Assembly (NCBI GenBank): GCA_030248225.1
Contig: JASANE010028506.1
Span: 1 to 64,000, forward strand
Direction of reading: 5' to 3'
DNA: 64,000 bases
Origin: Trileptium ribeirensis
Lineage: Eukaryota > Nematoda > Enoplea > Enoplida > Thoracostomopsidae
The position numbers and the translations under genes were made by a program. How positions within the stretch are numbered: position 1 is the stretch's first letter; the number at the start of each line of letters is the position of its first letter. Positions 44,723-55,189 of the stretch are shown here, in pieces. Below the pieces are notes generated by a model. That model saw nothing but the letters and a program-made list of their open reading frames with translations, was not told the origin of the DNA and ran no database searches.

Positions 44723-44730
44723 GTATAAAT
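44723..44730. repeat. Left 8-bp target duplication of CCGGAA-type element copy 2
   Basis: GTATAAAT here is repeated exactly at 45920-45927, next to the two ends of the element. Confidence 0.9.
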
Positions 44731-45919
44731 CAGGGAATAACCGGAACCGAAATTTACCGGAACCGGAACCAGCAACCGGAACCGTCCATTTAAACCTGAT
44801 CCGGAACCGGAACCTGGTCTTCGAAATATATATATAGTAAAACAGTTGATGGAAGAAATGAAGGTATAGTGGATCTAAAATCCATTAAAAATAACTTTTA
44901 CATTAAACTTAGTGTATTGCGATGGTATTATTGCCTTTCAGAAACTTTAAAGAGACTGAGGAAGCTAATAATGTTTATTTATCGATCAAATATGTCGGTT
45001 TTTGGACATTCAGAGCAAAAAATGTCTTCCATTATACACAATTGCGTATACTGCGTCAAATCAAATGTGCTTTCAAAGCTTGGAGCGTAGAATACACACT
45101 TTCGCTCTGTCTCCAGTCGCCTTCCTTTACTGCTAATACGTTTGTTATATGTACTTCTGCGGGAAACTTAAAATTATTGGTTTATATGATTCTAAGAGAA
45201 AATAATAGATAGAAGGTAATTTTCTGATGAGTGGTCAGGGACACTGTTTAGGGTAGTGCCCGTAAGTTCTGGACAAACAGTGTCCGTAAGTTAGATGATA
45301 ATGATGATAACTTTCTAATCAGAATGCTATAAATGAGACACATTGTGATGCTGCTCGCACAGTTTCAATAAATACAGTTCTTTGCCAAGAAAGCAGTTTC
45401 TAGCTGCGTTGCAGATAACGTTAGTTTACTTCAATTTAGACTGATATACCAAGTTTACAAGCGCATCGGCGGGTTCTTGAAGCAATTTATGTTAGCCAAG
45501 CATACCCTAAGTACTTCTGCGTAAGCCATACTCTGTTACCGAGTTGGACCGGTTTAATTCAAACGTATCCCACAGACTTCTGGATGTGTAAAATAGCTGC
45601 TACAAGCATCGACCTGGCTTTGATTTAACAAACTCCTGCAGGTTAATATGAAAAATCCCTGCTCTAATTATGTGCCCTACTTATGTTTCACACGGCAAAT
45701 TGGTTTGTTAATATTTTCTTTTGCTTGGTTGTATTGGAGCTTGATCATTGTATAATATATATTACATATGTTTGGATTACAGAATGAAGCAAAAAAACGT
45801 GGAAAATTTCAAACACAATTTTTAAACCCGAATTCCGGTTCCGATATGGTTTTTGCCCTTTGCCGGAACCGCAACCGGAACACGATTTTCGCCGGAACAG
45901 GAATTCCGGTTACTCCCTG
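44731..45919 (+). mobile_element. CCGGAA-type hAT-like element, copy 2, complete
   Basis: The element is 1189 bp long, with CAGGGAATAACCGGAACCG at the left and CCGGAATTCC...CCGGTTACTCCCTG, its approximate complement, at the right. Both ends carry tandem CCGGAA/TTCCGG hexamers. Perfect 8-bp duplications flank it. No transposase is encoded; the frames inside are short. The CAGGGA start and 8-bp duplication place it with hAT elements, as a non-autonomous derivative. It lies in the first intron of the NUDCD1 homologue. Confidence 0.9.
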
Positions 45920-45927
45920 GTATAAAT
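45920..45927. repeat. Right 8-bp target duplication of CCGGAA-type element copy 2
   Basis: GTATAAAT matches 44723-44730 exactly. Confidence 0.9.
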
Positions 45928-46516
45928 AATATATTACACCATCAAACCAAAAAGTAATCATATAGGTATAAATCAATATATTACACCAAGAATTAAATGT
46001 CATAAACAACTACGACAGTCAAATTCCCAATACTATTCTACTGGCCTGTCCACATCGCTCTAAAAAGTGGAAGGGGTACTTTGAGGGGCCTCCATGTTCA
46101 TTCTCAACTGAAATTTCAAAGTGGGGAGATATATTTTGCCTAACAATACTAAATTTTTCCATATTTACATGTAGTTTTACTGTCCTGCATGTATTTCCAA
46201 GCTAAAAAGGTCGTTTCAGAATTGTAAATAGTAGTATATAATTAATTATTTAAAAAATTAAGAAACAATTTGCATACAAGAAATAAATTTTCAAACATAA
46301 AAAATTTTTTGGATTTAGCTGAACATAAGGGTTTCGGCCGACTGGGGTGGGGGAGGGGGCGGACATGGGAGATTCGGAAAGTGTGGGGTCCCCACCGCTG
46401 TGGACAGACCAATCACATCTACATAGCACTATGAGAGTCAAGTAGAAACATTTTGGCTATTTGTAGACAAACTATAACCATCCAAAATAGCAGTAAACGG
46501 TAAAAATTTTGCTTAC

Positions 46517-46637
46517 TTTTTGGTAATGTAGCAGTTTGAATTGGAATTGAATCTAGCGACAGCTTGTATCCCTCGAAATTTGGGTCCAACAGATTTTTGT
46601 CTAACGACAACGAAAGCTGGATCATGTCGTCTGACAT
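46517..46637 (-). CDS. NUDCD1: NUDCD1 homologue, first coding exon
   Basis: The exon ends at donor CCAAAAA|GTAAGC after 40 codons and one base. It encodes LDKNLLDPNFEGYKLSLDSI, whose LLDP.FEGYKLSL core is a near-exact match to the N-terminus of vertebrate NUDCD1. I chose the ATG at 46637 (MSDDMIQLS...) because it gives a leader of usual length. In-frame upstream ATGs at 46670 and 46649 would add 11 or 4 residues, and a downstream one at 46625 is possible. The one-base remainder is completed exactly by the exon at 42832-43019. Confidence 0.88.
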
Positions 46638-46727
46638 CGCCGCAAACATTTCCCCAAAAGTCCAAAACAAAATGCAAACTGAATGTCCAATAATAAAAGA
46701 TTTTACAAGAATGTCGTATTAACGCTG

Positions 46728-46735
46728 CTTATATA
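46728..46735 (-). promoter_or_regulatory. Candidate TATA box of the NUDCD1 homologue
   Basis: TATATAAG on the minus strand lies 58-65 bases upstream of the first in-frame ATG (46670) and 91-98 bases upstream of the preferred one. Spacing is plausible, but the sequence is AT-rich and no start site can be read. Confidence 0.3.
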
Positions 46736-47000
46736 TTGGGAGTCCTCCGAAAATATTAAATTGAAAAGCGATTATGAGCTTGCACACTGTTGTATATGTT
46801 AAATTTAAACGGCTAAGTTCAGCTGTCAAATAAACAACACAACGAATCTATAAATTTTGTAATTTTTCAGATTTTTGAGATTATAAAACAACGAATAATA
46901 AAAGAGGAATAAAATGATAATTACCTAATTTCGAAGTGACTGAGCCGGGATGACCATACGCCAAAAATTTTGTCGCATATGAAACTTTATATAGAAATCG

Positions 47001-47055
47001 GGCTGAGATAGCTCAGTGGGGAGGGCGCTGACCAGTGGATCCAACACTAAAATGC
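47001..47055 (+). pseudogene. tRNA-like fragment or SINE head
   Basis: GGCTGAGATAGCTCAGTGGGGAGGGCGC contains a good A box (TAGCTCAGTGGGGAG) and D-arm-like pairing (GCTC/GGGC). After the region corresponding to the anticodon arm, the sequence stops resembling a tRNA. There is no B box (GGTTCGA) and no T arm. It is most likely a truncated tRNA-derived SINE or tRNA pseudogene. It lies about 330 bp beyond exon 1 of the NUDCD1 homologue. Confidence 0.4.
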
Positions 47056-47454
47056 GTCTCTCCTCTTAAACAGGCTGCTTTCTACATTATTTTGTACCAT
47101 GGATAGGCCTAACTCAAAACTATGTTGGTCTGCCGAACTGCTCCAATATGGTTTCATATATCTACACGATATTTAACACTACGTAAAACTTGACATAGCC
47201 TTTATGAATACTTGAAGTTGCCCCGAATACTTGTCCAAAATTTTTTACTGAAATTGTGTATATCACATGACACCAATATAGCAAATCGTGGTAATATTGC
47301 CGATCATTGTTTCCACTCAATGTTAGTTAACCACTTCTACCAAAAATAGCGGTTTACCTATTGGCTAAGTTACATATAGCTGACGGTGATAATAGGTTCT
47401 GTCAGCACTCTGTTTCATGGGAACTGAGCCCCCGCTGTGAAAAAACACTGGATG

Positions 47455-47760
47455 CTAACAGAAATGGAGCGGTGATAGAGGAAATCGTGAAAATTTCTTG
47501 CCTGTCGTTGTTGCTCAAAACTCATCTTCGGGTGAATGGATTTCGATAAATTTTTTGTTCAATAGCAAAAGTGATGTCGAGGTTATCTTTAGTTGGTCGC
47601 GAAGAGCTCCCGCCCATCTTCCAGGTCAAAATGAAAAAAACAATTTTTCAGGTCCTTTGCCAAATGTGGCAACAAGAGCACCAGTGTTTCAGGTGCAATT
47701 ATTTGAAAGTCGGTGTACCTTCCACTAAAGGAGATAATAAAATAGAATTAAAAACGGACC
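47455..47760 (-). repeat. Dispersed repeat family A, 5'-border fragment
   Basis: The words AATCGTGAAAATTTCTTGCCTGTCGTTG, AATTTTTTGTTCAATAGCAAAAGTGATG, GGTCGCGAAGAGCTCCCGCCC and CAGGTCAAAATGAAAAAAAC follow the order in the 23705-24560 copy. Gene-free. Confidence 0.65.
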
Positions 47761-49900
47761 ACGCAGATCCACTCACATAAAACTTGAAATTAAGTTATGC
47801 TGAACAAATTTCGCGCACTCCACCATAACCAACAAATGCACCTGGCTGGTCAATCGTTATAAGTTTGATAGTAAAAAGGGTGGATGCGTTACAGGTTATG
47901 ACGGCTATTAGCATTTAATGGGAAAGGGATAATCGTTATATTAGATTTGGGTTCGTGTATGTAGACAGTAGTAGCCCAGTGGAAAGGATAGTTATGGCAT
48001 ATGTTCTATTGGAGGTGTTATATGACATCCGCTCTTGATGACACCGATAGTATGTAATTATACTTGCGTTGCGTTTCTATTTCCCTCTGCTACGATTCTA
48101 ATATGGTTTCAACCAGAGACTGGGATAAAATGTTTTATTATAAAACAGTTAGTTAGTAACACAAGTGTTAAACTACACAGTTCTCGACTGTGACTGAGGT
48201 ATATTCAGATACTAATTCGATAATAGTTTCAGTCCAACCTATTTACCTTGCTATGCGGGAATAGTGTTGACGATCGGATAATATTTCATCTGATATATGC
48301 TACCCCGTTAAGCGACCTTGGCTTAATTCGTATTTGGAAGGTTCGTTCCTCGATATAGTAACACACTTCACTACCGAATAGGTGTATTTCCCGGAACGAT
48401 ACGGATCCCACTCAATACCCACGATAGAGCTGAAATTGAGTTTCGAGTAGGTGTAGGTACGTAAATCAAGATTTGTGTAGTCTCCATATGTCCCGTATCT
48501 CTCTCATCCAGTCTGTTGAACTACAACGACTCAAATTCATTAGGTCTTATGATTTTACTCATTGAAATAATACAAAGCCAGGTTTATAAAATTTTTGTAT
48601 CACACAGTGTCGCCATCTGTATCCGTGCAAAATATTTCGATAAAATCAGACAAACACTGTCCCAAAAAGCTAAACAAGCACACCACTGGAAGACTAACAT
48701 TGTGCCTGTGCTGCATGAAAACACAGTGCTGTATTCACTATAGATAATCTAAACATAAGACGTACATCAACTGAACCCAGACGTGGAATCCACAATTGGG
48801 ATCCGTAGCTGCTCGAGATCAATAAGCTAGAGCTCAAATTTTCAACCCTAGAGGGAAGGGTAGGGTGCTCACCTCTCATGACCGGCCGGTGACCCCCACT
48901 GGCTATTTCACTCCACCCCCCCGGTATTTTGACCCCGAGAACTTTTTATCTCCGACCAACGCAAGGTACAATTTTGACGAATTATGGTATTTTTTGCTCA
49001 TCACAGTTATTGGATGCTGTAATATTGAGGCAGGCATCATGTGCATAAAACGACATAATCTATGTAAAAACATACATAACATATATATATATACATTAGA
49101 TATATTAATATATAATATTCATATAGTATATATATATAATATTCCCATTGACTAGCCCCCCAAACTCGCTGTCAGACTTGACCCGGAGACCACCCCCCGC
49201 TGCCAGAAGCCCGGTGGAACTTCAACAAGCCATCTGTAGAATAAAACAAATAAACTGAGGTAGCAGCCGTATAAAAGTCAACTCAACAAAAGTTCATCAT
49301 ACACTGACGCTCAACAACAAAACTTGCCCAGATATAAAGAGGCTAGATGTAGAATTTGACAATATGCAAATTACGCATATATTGCCGTAAACAACAATTA
49401 CAACTTCCTACAATAACCGGAAAAAGCAAATAGCTTTGAGCTAACTAATGTGTAATATGCAAATTAGACAAACGCTTATAAACAACAAGACATCCGAAAT
49501 ATGACAAATTCGTCCATTAGCATAGGCTAAAATATCCAGTCGTAATTGAACACTGCTGGCGCCAGTACGTAACCCGGAAAACCAAGCAACGTCAAACAGT
49601 TAAATTATCAAATAGGATATCACGCGAAGAAAATAAAATAATCTATCGTACAAAAAGTTTCCGACTTTCGTTAAACTGTAAATGTCATGCTTTATAAAAA
49701 TAAACATGAATTTCGGTTGGATCTAAATGAATTTAGTGTGGATAGCTTGGGAATTCATTATTGTTGCGAAACAATTTTTATATCTGGACATGTGGTAGGT
49801 GACTTGTGACGAAAAGGTGTAAAACGCAGCCAGCTAAAATTTTGTGCTCACGAAGGTTGTTACATACTATCGAAAGTAATGTTTCCATACACACGTGGGC
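47761..49900. other. Gene-free stretch
   Basis: I see no coding region or RNA gene. There is a C-rich patch at 48885-48945, an (AT)n microsatellite at 49080-49140 and a second C-rich patch at 49150-49215. The remainder is AT-rich unique-looking sequence. Confidence 0.5.
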
Positions 49901-50065
49901 CCATGTCACCTTTAGGGGCCGGACGTTATAACGTTAGAAAAAAGAGCAGCTTAGACCGGGGGGTTCGGGGGGCGGCAGCCCCCCCCACCGACTTAGGCTT
50001 AGGCCTAGTACATGGCTCATATAGGGACCTTAGCTTAGGCTAAGACTAAGGCTTAGTATATCGAG
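49900..50065 (+). repeat. Repeat shared with the 12.54-12.77 kb loop
   Basis: GAAAAAAGAGCAGCTTAGA, GGCGGCAGCCCCCCCCACCG and GGACCTTAGCTTAGGCTAAG followed by ACTAAGGCTTAGTAT correspond to the words GAAAAAGAACAGCTTAGAA, GGCGACAGCACCCGGC and CCTTAGCTTAGGCTAAGACT at 12670-12770, in the same orientation. A fragment (CCTAAACCTAAGACTAAGCC) also occurs at 26360. It directly precedes the reverse-transcriptase relic. Confidence 0.65.
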
Positions 50066-50076
50066 AACGGCATGGC

Positions 50077-50960
50077 ATGCATTTCACTTCCGCCCCTACA
50101 GGTTACATTGACCCATACGTGTATATATACGCTGACGATGTCGAGTATGTGTATACATTCTTCTGTGAACGACGCATTACTCTGCTCATCAGCCTGGATC
50201 TATCTGCTGCTTTCGACATAATTGATCACACAATGATGCTTCAAAGACTTCACGGCGTAGGTGTGTCATCTTAGTGGGTCGAATCTTACTTGACAAACAG
50301 AAAACAACGGGTTCAAATTGGGAGAACAATATCAAGGAATACAGCGTCACGGAGTGGAGTTCCGCAAGGCAACATCATTGGAACAGTTCTTTTCATCATA
50401 TTCCTTGCCCTTGTGATCGAAAGCGTGACTGCAGCTGGCTTCAACATTCACAGCTATGCGGATGACAATCAGACATATATAAATCGGTGAAGAACCTCTG
50501 GGTGTCACGTCGGTTCAGATTTTGTTGTTTTCTTGAACACTTGGTTTTACAACAACAAATTAATGTTGAAGAAATTGAAAACTGGTCTCATATATTTTTG
50601 TCGGCAGAAACATGCGGGTCCATCGCTAAACTTTTTGGACATAAAATGATCAGTCCCACTGATACAATAAAGATATTAGGCGTTAAATTTGAGACGAAAT
50701 TGACATTCGCAAAGCATATCGCACAATTACCAAGATCTTGTACGTGGCAACTACGAGAAATATTAAATTAAGACTTCGAAACCGCCTGGATGTTGATACA
50801 ACTCGTTCAATCGTGGGGGTTTTCGTCGAGTCCCGAAATGACTATTGTACTGCACTGTATGGTTGTCTACAGTCGGTTTACCTTTCTCCACTTCGGCGTC
50901 GTCTTCTGTACACAGTGGCCAAAATGGTTTCCGGTATTCGGCGCCACGAACCCACATGCC
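50077..50960 (+). pseudogene. CR1-like reverse-transcriptase relic A
   Basis: The first frame encodes LLISLDLSAAFDIIDHTMML (first catalytic Asp). After an in-frame TAG at 50272 it continues with SYLTNRKQRVQI, SGVPQGNIIGTVLF and HSYADDNQTY (the YADD catalytic pair), stopping at 50488. A degraded thumb segment follows in another frame, including SRNDYCTALYG near 50835. The palm motifs are intact, but stop codons and frameshifts show that it is dead. The N-terminal endonuclease part is not visible upstream. Confidence 0.88.
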
Positions 50961-51102
50961 GTCATTATAGCACTTCTACTCCTGACCAATCGTTTTTAAA
51001 TAAAATAACATTATAAGACAAGAAAATGAAGGAAACCCCAAAACGAGGGGATATGGTCTAAAACATAAAACCCCAATCTGGGGTGAATTATAAGATAGGT
51101 AG

Positions 51103-51690
51103 GTGTCCCCGAGCACTGTTAACCATGTTACCAAAGCAGTGTTTCTTCGGTTATTTAAAAGTTTGGTAAAATCTAAACTTGAATATTCTTCCGAGGCATG
51201 TAGCCTCGACCTGATGCGAGACATCGTTCTTCTTGAACAAGTCCAGCGATTCGTGCGTGATATTACTTATGAGTATCGCCTAAGATACCTGGGACTCTAA
51301 AAACTCTCAACTCGCATGCGTAATTTTCGTTTATAAGCTGTTCAACAATCATTTTAACTTCAACGTCGAGGAATTGATTGTTCTTGCGTTAAATGACCGC
51401 ACCAGAGGCCATCCGTTTAAGTTACGGCCGCCCGTCATTGCCCGCCTTAATGCGGCTCGTTATTTTTTCAATTATCGTGTGGTTGAAACTTGGAACAACC
51501 TGCGGTCATACGTGGTTGCTGCCCCTCCTTAGCTACTTTCAAAAAGCGTCTCCATGCCTCCGGTCAGCTACCGGAACTTTAGTTTGCTTTTGCTGCTTCT
51601 GCCTGCTTCAGGTATCAACATTAATGTGTCAGTCACCGGTGTCCATCTGTCATCAGTGGTGATTTAGCAACTTGCAATAAAGCGCCTTCC
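51103..51690 (+). pseudogene. CR1-like element 3' fragment B
   Basis: One frame encodes SLVKSKLEYSSEACSLD, LLEQVQRFVRDITYEYRLRYLGL, typical of the region after the reverse-transcriptase palm. A second frame from about 51359 reads FNVEELIVLALNDRTRGHPF, then AARYFFNYRVVETWNNL, a common C-terminal block in CR1/Jockey-like ORF2. A one-base loss in the CCCCTCC run near 51520 breaks the last part. It overlaps relic A's thumb region in content, so it is a separate copy. Confidence 0.8.
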
Positions 51691-51699
51691 ACATTCGCT

Positions 51700-52100
51700 G
51701 ATGACGGATCAAGGTAGATCAAGGTTTATTTAAGTATCTTAACCTTTGCCTTAGATTGACACTAGTAGTTTTCTTATGTTTTCCTCTTGTGAGGTTCGTA
51801 CGTAACCTTCCGGACGGCTAGAGCCGTAAGTTTATTTAAGTACCTTATCCTTCTCATTAAATTTACACTGATAATTTCCTTAGAGCCAACAGTATTCGGA
51901 CGGCTTAATGAAGGATCCTAATAACTATTAAGTTCCCTTGTAGGTTTGTACGAACCCTTCCGGACGGCTAGACCCGTACGTTTATTTATCTTATTCTAGG
52001 GTCTTAGGTTTACGCTAGTACTTGTAGTTATTTTAACGTCCCCGCTTCCAGACGGCTAGCTAGGCACGATCTATGACTAGTAAGTGGCTATGTTTAGGTT
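51700..52100 (+). repeat. Repetitive 3' tail following fragment B
   Basis: A unit containing CTTCCGGACGGCTAGAGCCGTAAG and TTTATTTAAGTACCTTATCC recurs with variation near 51720, 51805, 51895, 51955 and 52045. It looks like the repeated 3' untranslated tail of the preceding non-LTR element. Non-coding. Confidence 0.6.
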
Positions 52101-52151
52101 TACGCTCGTGCTCGCTCACTTTTATCAAGGAGATTAACTGGAGTAACGTAA

Positions 52152-52459
52152 TTGATATATATATTTTTATATGACATAATTGAGCATATAAAAAGGCTAA
52201 AATGGGGCACGTCCCCGGGACCGGATGGTATCACTAACAACTTTCTTATCAATTGCTCTGATGCACTTGCTGTACCACTAACGATTTTGTTCACCAAGTC
52301 TATAGGAAAGGGTTGTATGCCTTGTGGCTGTGGATCTGCCTTGGTAACGCATCTGTTCAAGTCTGGTCGTGAGAATGATCCCAACAACTACAGACCAGTA
52401 AGCTTGACATCTTCGATATGCAAGTTAATGGAACTTGTACTTAAAGATCAACTGACTAC
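52152..52459 (+). pseudogene. CR1-like reverse transcriptase C, part before the hAT insertion
   Basis: The frame carries KRLKWGTSPGPDGITNNFL and, after SGRENDPNNYRPVSLTSSIC, KLMELVLKDQL. These are fingers motifs of non-LTR reverse transcriptases (GPDGI; NYRPVSLTS). The frame is cut at the 8-bp sequence CTGACTAC by the element at 52460-54023, and the same protein resumes beyond it at 54032. Confidence 0.92.
52452..52459. repeat. Left 8-bp target duplication of the CGGTAC-type element
   Basis: CTGACTAC is repeated exactly at 54024-54031. Confidence 0.93.
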
Positions 52460-54023
52460 CAGGGATCGACCGGTACCAAAATTTACCGGTACCGGTACCG
52501 GTACTGAAAAAATACCGGTAAACCGGTACCGGTACCGGTACCCAAATTGTCTGCCAAAAAAGTTTCGCTCGTTTAGTTATACTCTGATATATGCATGTTT
52601 CTGGTGAAAAAGATAACACGTAGATATTCATAAGTTTTATTTTCAAAATGTTCAAAATCAACGTAACAACAACATTTATAAATGCAATAATTGTCCATTA
52701 AAATTGTATATAACCCATATTCATATGGAAACTTTTCTTCTGTAACAATGTTTTCAGTTTCCAAAAAACAGTTTGCAAGTACATACGTATGTGTCCCAAA
52801 GTTTCAGAACAAAAACCAAACTGGTATATGGTAATTTATACATTCTACTCCTTGGGCAAAGCCAAGCTATTGTAGTGGCAAGCCCTTAAGTTGAACTTCG
52901 GTCTCAGTAGCTTATCCACATTCTCTGGGAGCAAACGGTTGCGCTCTACACAATTGACGTCGCCGGCTGTTCTAAACAGACGTTCGCTTTGCACACTCTC
53001 AATGGGGCACGCAAGATATCGTTGGGCGAGCTGAAAAAGGATATTTACCGTGCTCGAAGGATAAATGATATGATATGCCACAGTTGGTCCGTATATACGC
53101 ACTTAGTGGACGTGGCATGTTAGACGCGTTATTCTCAGAAACTGTCAACTGAGTATACGGGTTATTGTGTCAGTCATTCATAAAACAATTGTAACTGTCA
53201 ACTAAGCAAAACTATGCAAATTTTCCATGTTTTGTTATGCAACTAAACTTTTTTGACCAATTACAGACATTAGCAGATGAAAAAGAAAATATAATATCCC
53301 TTTCAACCGTTTAATTTCGTTAATATATGGCACGAGATAAATCATGATCAAATCAATAGTGACAGTTAATTTTCTGTTCAGACAACATCCTACCGGAATA
53401 AGCCTCTGAACCAACCCTCGCAACACGATTTCACAGACTCTAGATATGCCAACTGCTCCCTACAACATCTTGGCGGAACTAGATTCGAACCAAACCATCC
53501 TCAGCTACACGATTGCAGGCCCCCCCCCCCAAATATGCCAGCTGCTCCCGACATTATATCGCAATCAGCAACTAAATTATCCTCCGCTACACTATTGCAT
53601 ACCCCCCAAATATGCAGCTGCTCTTGAGAACCATCCTGCTACCGCAATCAGCTTCAAACCACCCTCCGTCAGCATTCAAATCGATAGTGTGTTATATAAT
53701 ACACCACCGCTACAACTCAATGACGTCACCTAAGTAAAAACAAAAATCAAAACATTCGAACAAAAACATCATTTACTGCAACAACGCTCTGTTCCAAATG
53801 TTCATCTTCAAACGTGTTCAAAATTCGAGTGAAGGAATTAGAAATAAATACGTATACATGTCAACAAATGATAACAAATGAGTCACTTGATTTGCAACTA
53901 AACATTGTCGCTGTTCTTATCCGTAAGCTAGTAAAAATTTTAGTACCGGTACCGGCGGTTTTTTGCCGGTACCGGTACCGGTACCCCGGTACCGGCCGGT
54001 ACCGGTATACCGGTCGATCCCTG
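52460..54023 (-). mobile_element. CGGTAC-type hAT element inside a reverse-transcriptase gene
   Basis: The element is 1564 bp long, with CAGGGATCGACCGGTACC at the left and the complement ...TACCGGTCGATCCCTG at the right. Inside each end are many GGTACC/CGGTAC hexamers (52470-52545 and 53940-54015). Perfect 8-bp duplications flank it. It retains the hAT dimerisation tail on the minus strand (52845-53102) and has lost the rest of the transposase. It interrupts reading frame C in such a way that one 8-bp copy is enough to keep the retrotransposon sequence collinear. Confidence 0.93.
52845..53102 (-). pseudogene. hAT transposase C-terminal dimerisation domain (hATC) relic
   Basis: The minus-strand frame encodes NILFQLAQRYLACPIESVQS, continuing with ERLFRTAGDV, ERNRLLPENVDKLL and then the stop. 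The LA..YL..P..SV.SERLFS-type block is the conserved dimerisation region that closes hAT transposases. The BED finger and catalytic core are absent, so this is an internally deleted element. It supplies the very region missing from the hAT copy at 28.8-31.1 kb, but belongs to another family by its ends. Confidence 0.9.
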
Positions 54024-54031
54024 CTGACTAC
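54024..54031. repeat. Right 8-bp target duplication of the CGGTAC-type element
   Basis: CTGACTAC matches 52452-52459 exactly. Confidence 0.93.
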
Positions 54032-55185
54032 ATATGCCATCGCCAACAATATACTAACTGCAAGCCAATTCGGGTTTATGGCCAATAAGTGCTGTGAACT
54101 ACAGCTCGTGGAATTTATGGGTTTTGTTACGAAAACACTAGATAAACGAGACTTCTCCTTTCGTCATATGGAATCTGTGGAAATCTACTAAATTGGATTG
54201 CATCGTTCATCACTGACAGAGAGCAATGTGTGGTAGTCAATGGTGCAAAGTCGGCTATGCTTCCCGTAACAAGTGAAGTGAAACAAGGTAGCGTTCTCGG
54301 CCCGATATTATGTTTGTTCTACATCAATACAGTCGATACTGTGGTTTTTAGCGAAGTCCTAAAGTTCGCCGATGACACGAAACTTGTGATAAGGTTGAGA
54401 CGAAATTTAGAATCCATTGACTCAAATGACATGCAAGCTGACTTAGATTCGTTGGACCGTTGGCGAACTGAGTGGGATATGGAATTCAATACCGACAAAT
54501 TCAAGTGCATCCAATTCGGACATCATAATCCTAAACACCAATATTACTACCAGACACAACGAATACCCGATGAGTTTCGTGAAGGAGTCAATGACCTGGG
54601 TGTGGTGATACATCAAAATATGAAAAGTTCCTTACACTGTATGAGGGCTGCTGGAAAAGCAAAACAAATGATAGCCATTGTCCGCCGAACGTTTTGCTGT
54701 TTGACGCAACAAGCGTACTTGGCGTTATATTATGCTTTGATTCGGGCGCGAATAGAGTACTGTTCCTGTGTCTGGCGTCCTCATTTCCATCGTGACATTC
54801 AAGTAGTCAAAAGAGTGCAACGTAGAGCAACTAGAATGCTGCGGGGTTTCGAAAACATGACATACCCAGAACGCTTGTTGGAATTACATCTTCAGCCGTT
54901 GGAGACACGACGTCATCGTGCTGATCTGATTTTGTTGTACAAAATTGTACACAATTTGGTCGACTTCCCGTTTGAAAAATGTTTTGCTATGCCCATGATG
55001 CTGGTACAAGAGGTCATGTTTTGAAACTCCGAGCAGAAGTGCCACAACTGGATGTCCGTCGATACTCTTTCGCTTGCCGGCTGATTGGCCCTTGGAACGC
55101 TTTAGAAGAGTCCGTTGTCAGCGCCCCGTCATTGTCTGTGTTCAAGCACCGACTTTATGTCTTTGGGGCTCTGTCAACATTGTAG
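54032..55185 (+). pseudogene. CR1-like reverse transcriptase C, part after the hAT insertion
   Basis: The frame resumes with AIANNILTASQFGFMANKCC and LVEFMGFVTKTLDKRDF. A deletion and frameshift near 54170 remove the first catalytic-Asp region. The sequence then continues as NWIASFITDREQCVVVNGAK, VKQGSVLGPILCLFYIN and LKFADDTKLV (catalytic FADD), an open frame to 55024. A frameshift near 54985 puts the C-terminal block (RYSFACRLIGPWNALEESVV, FKHRLYVFGAL) into another frame ending at 55185. The order and spacing are CR1/L2-like. Dead as read. Confidence 0.9.
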
Positions 55186-55189
55186 TGTC

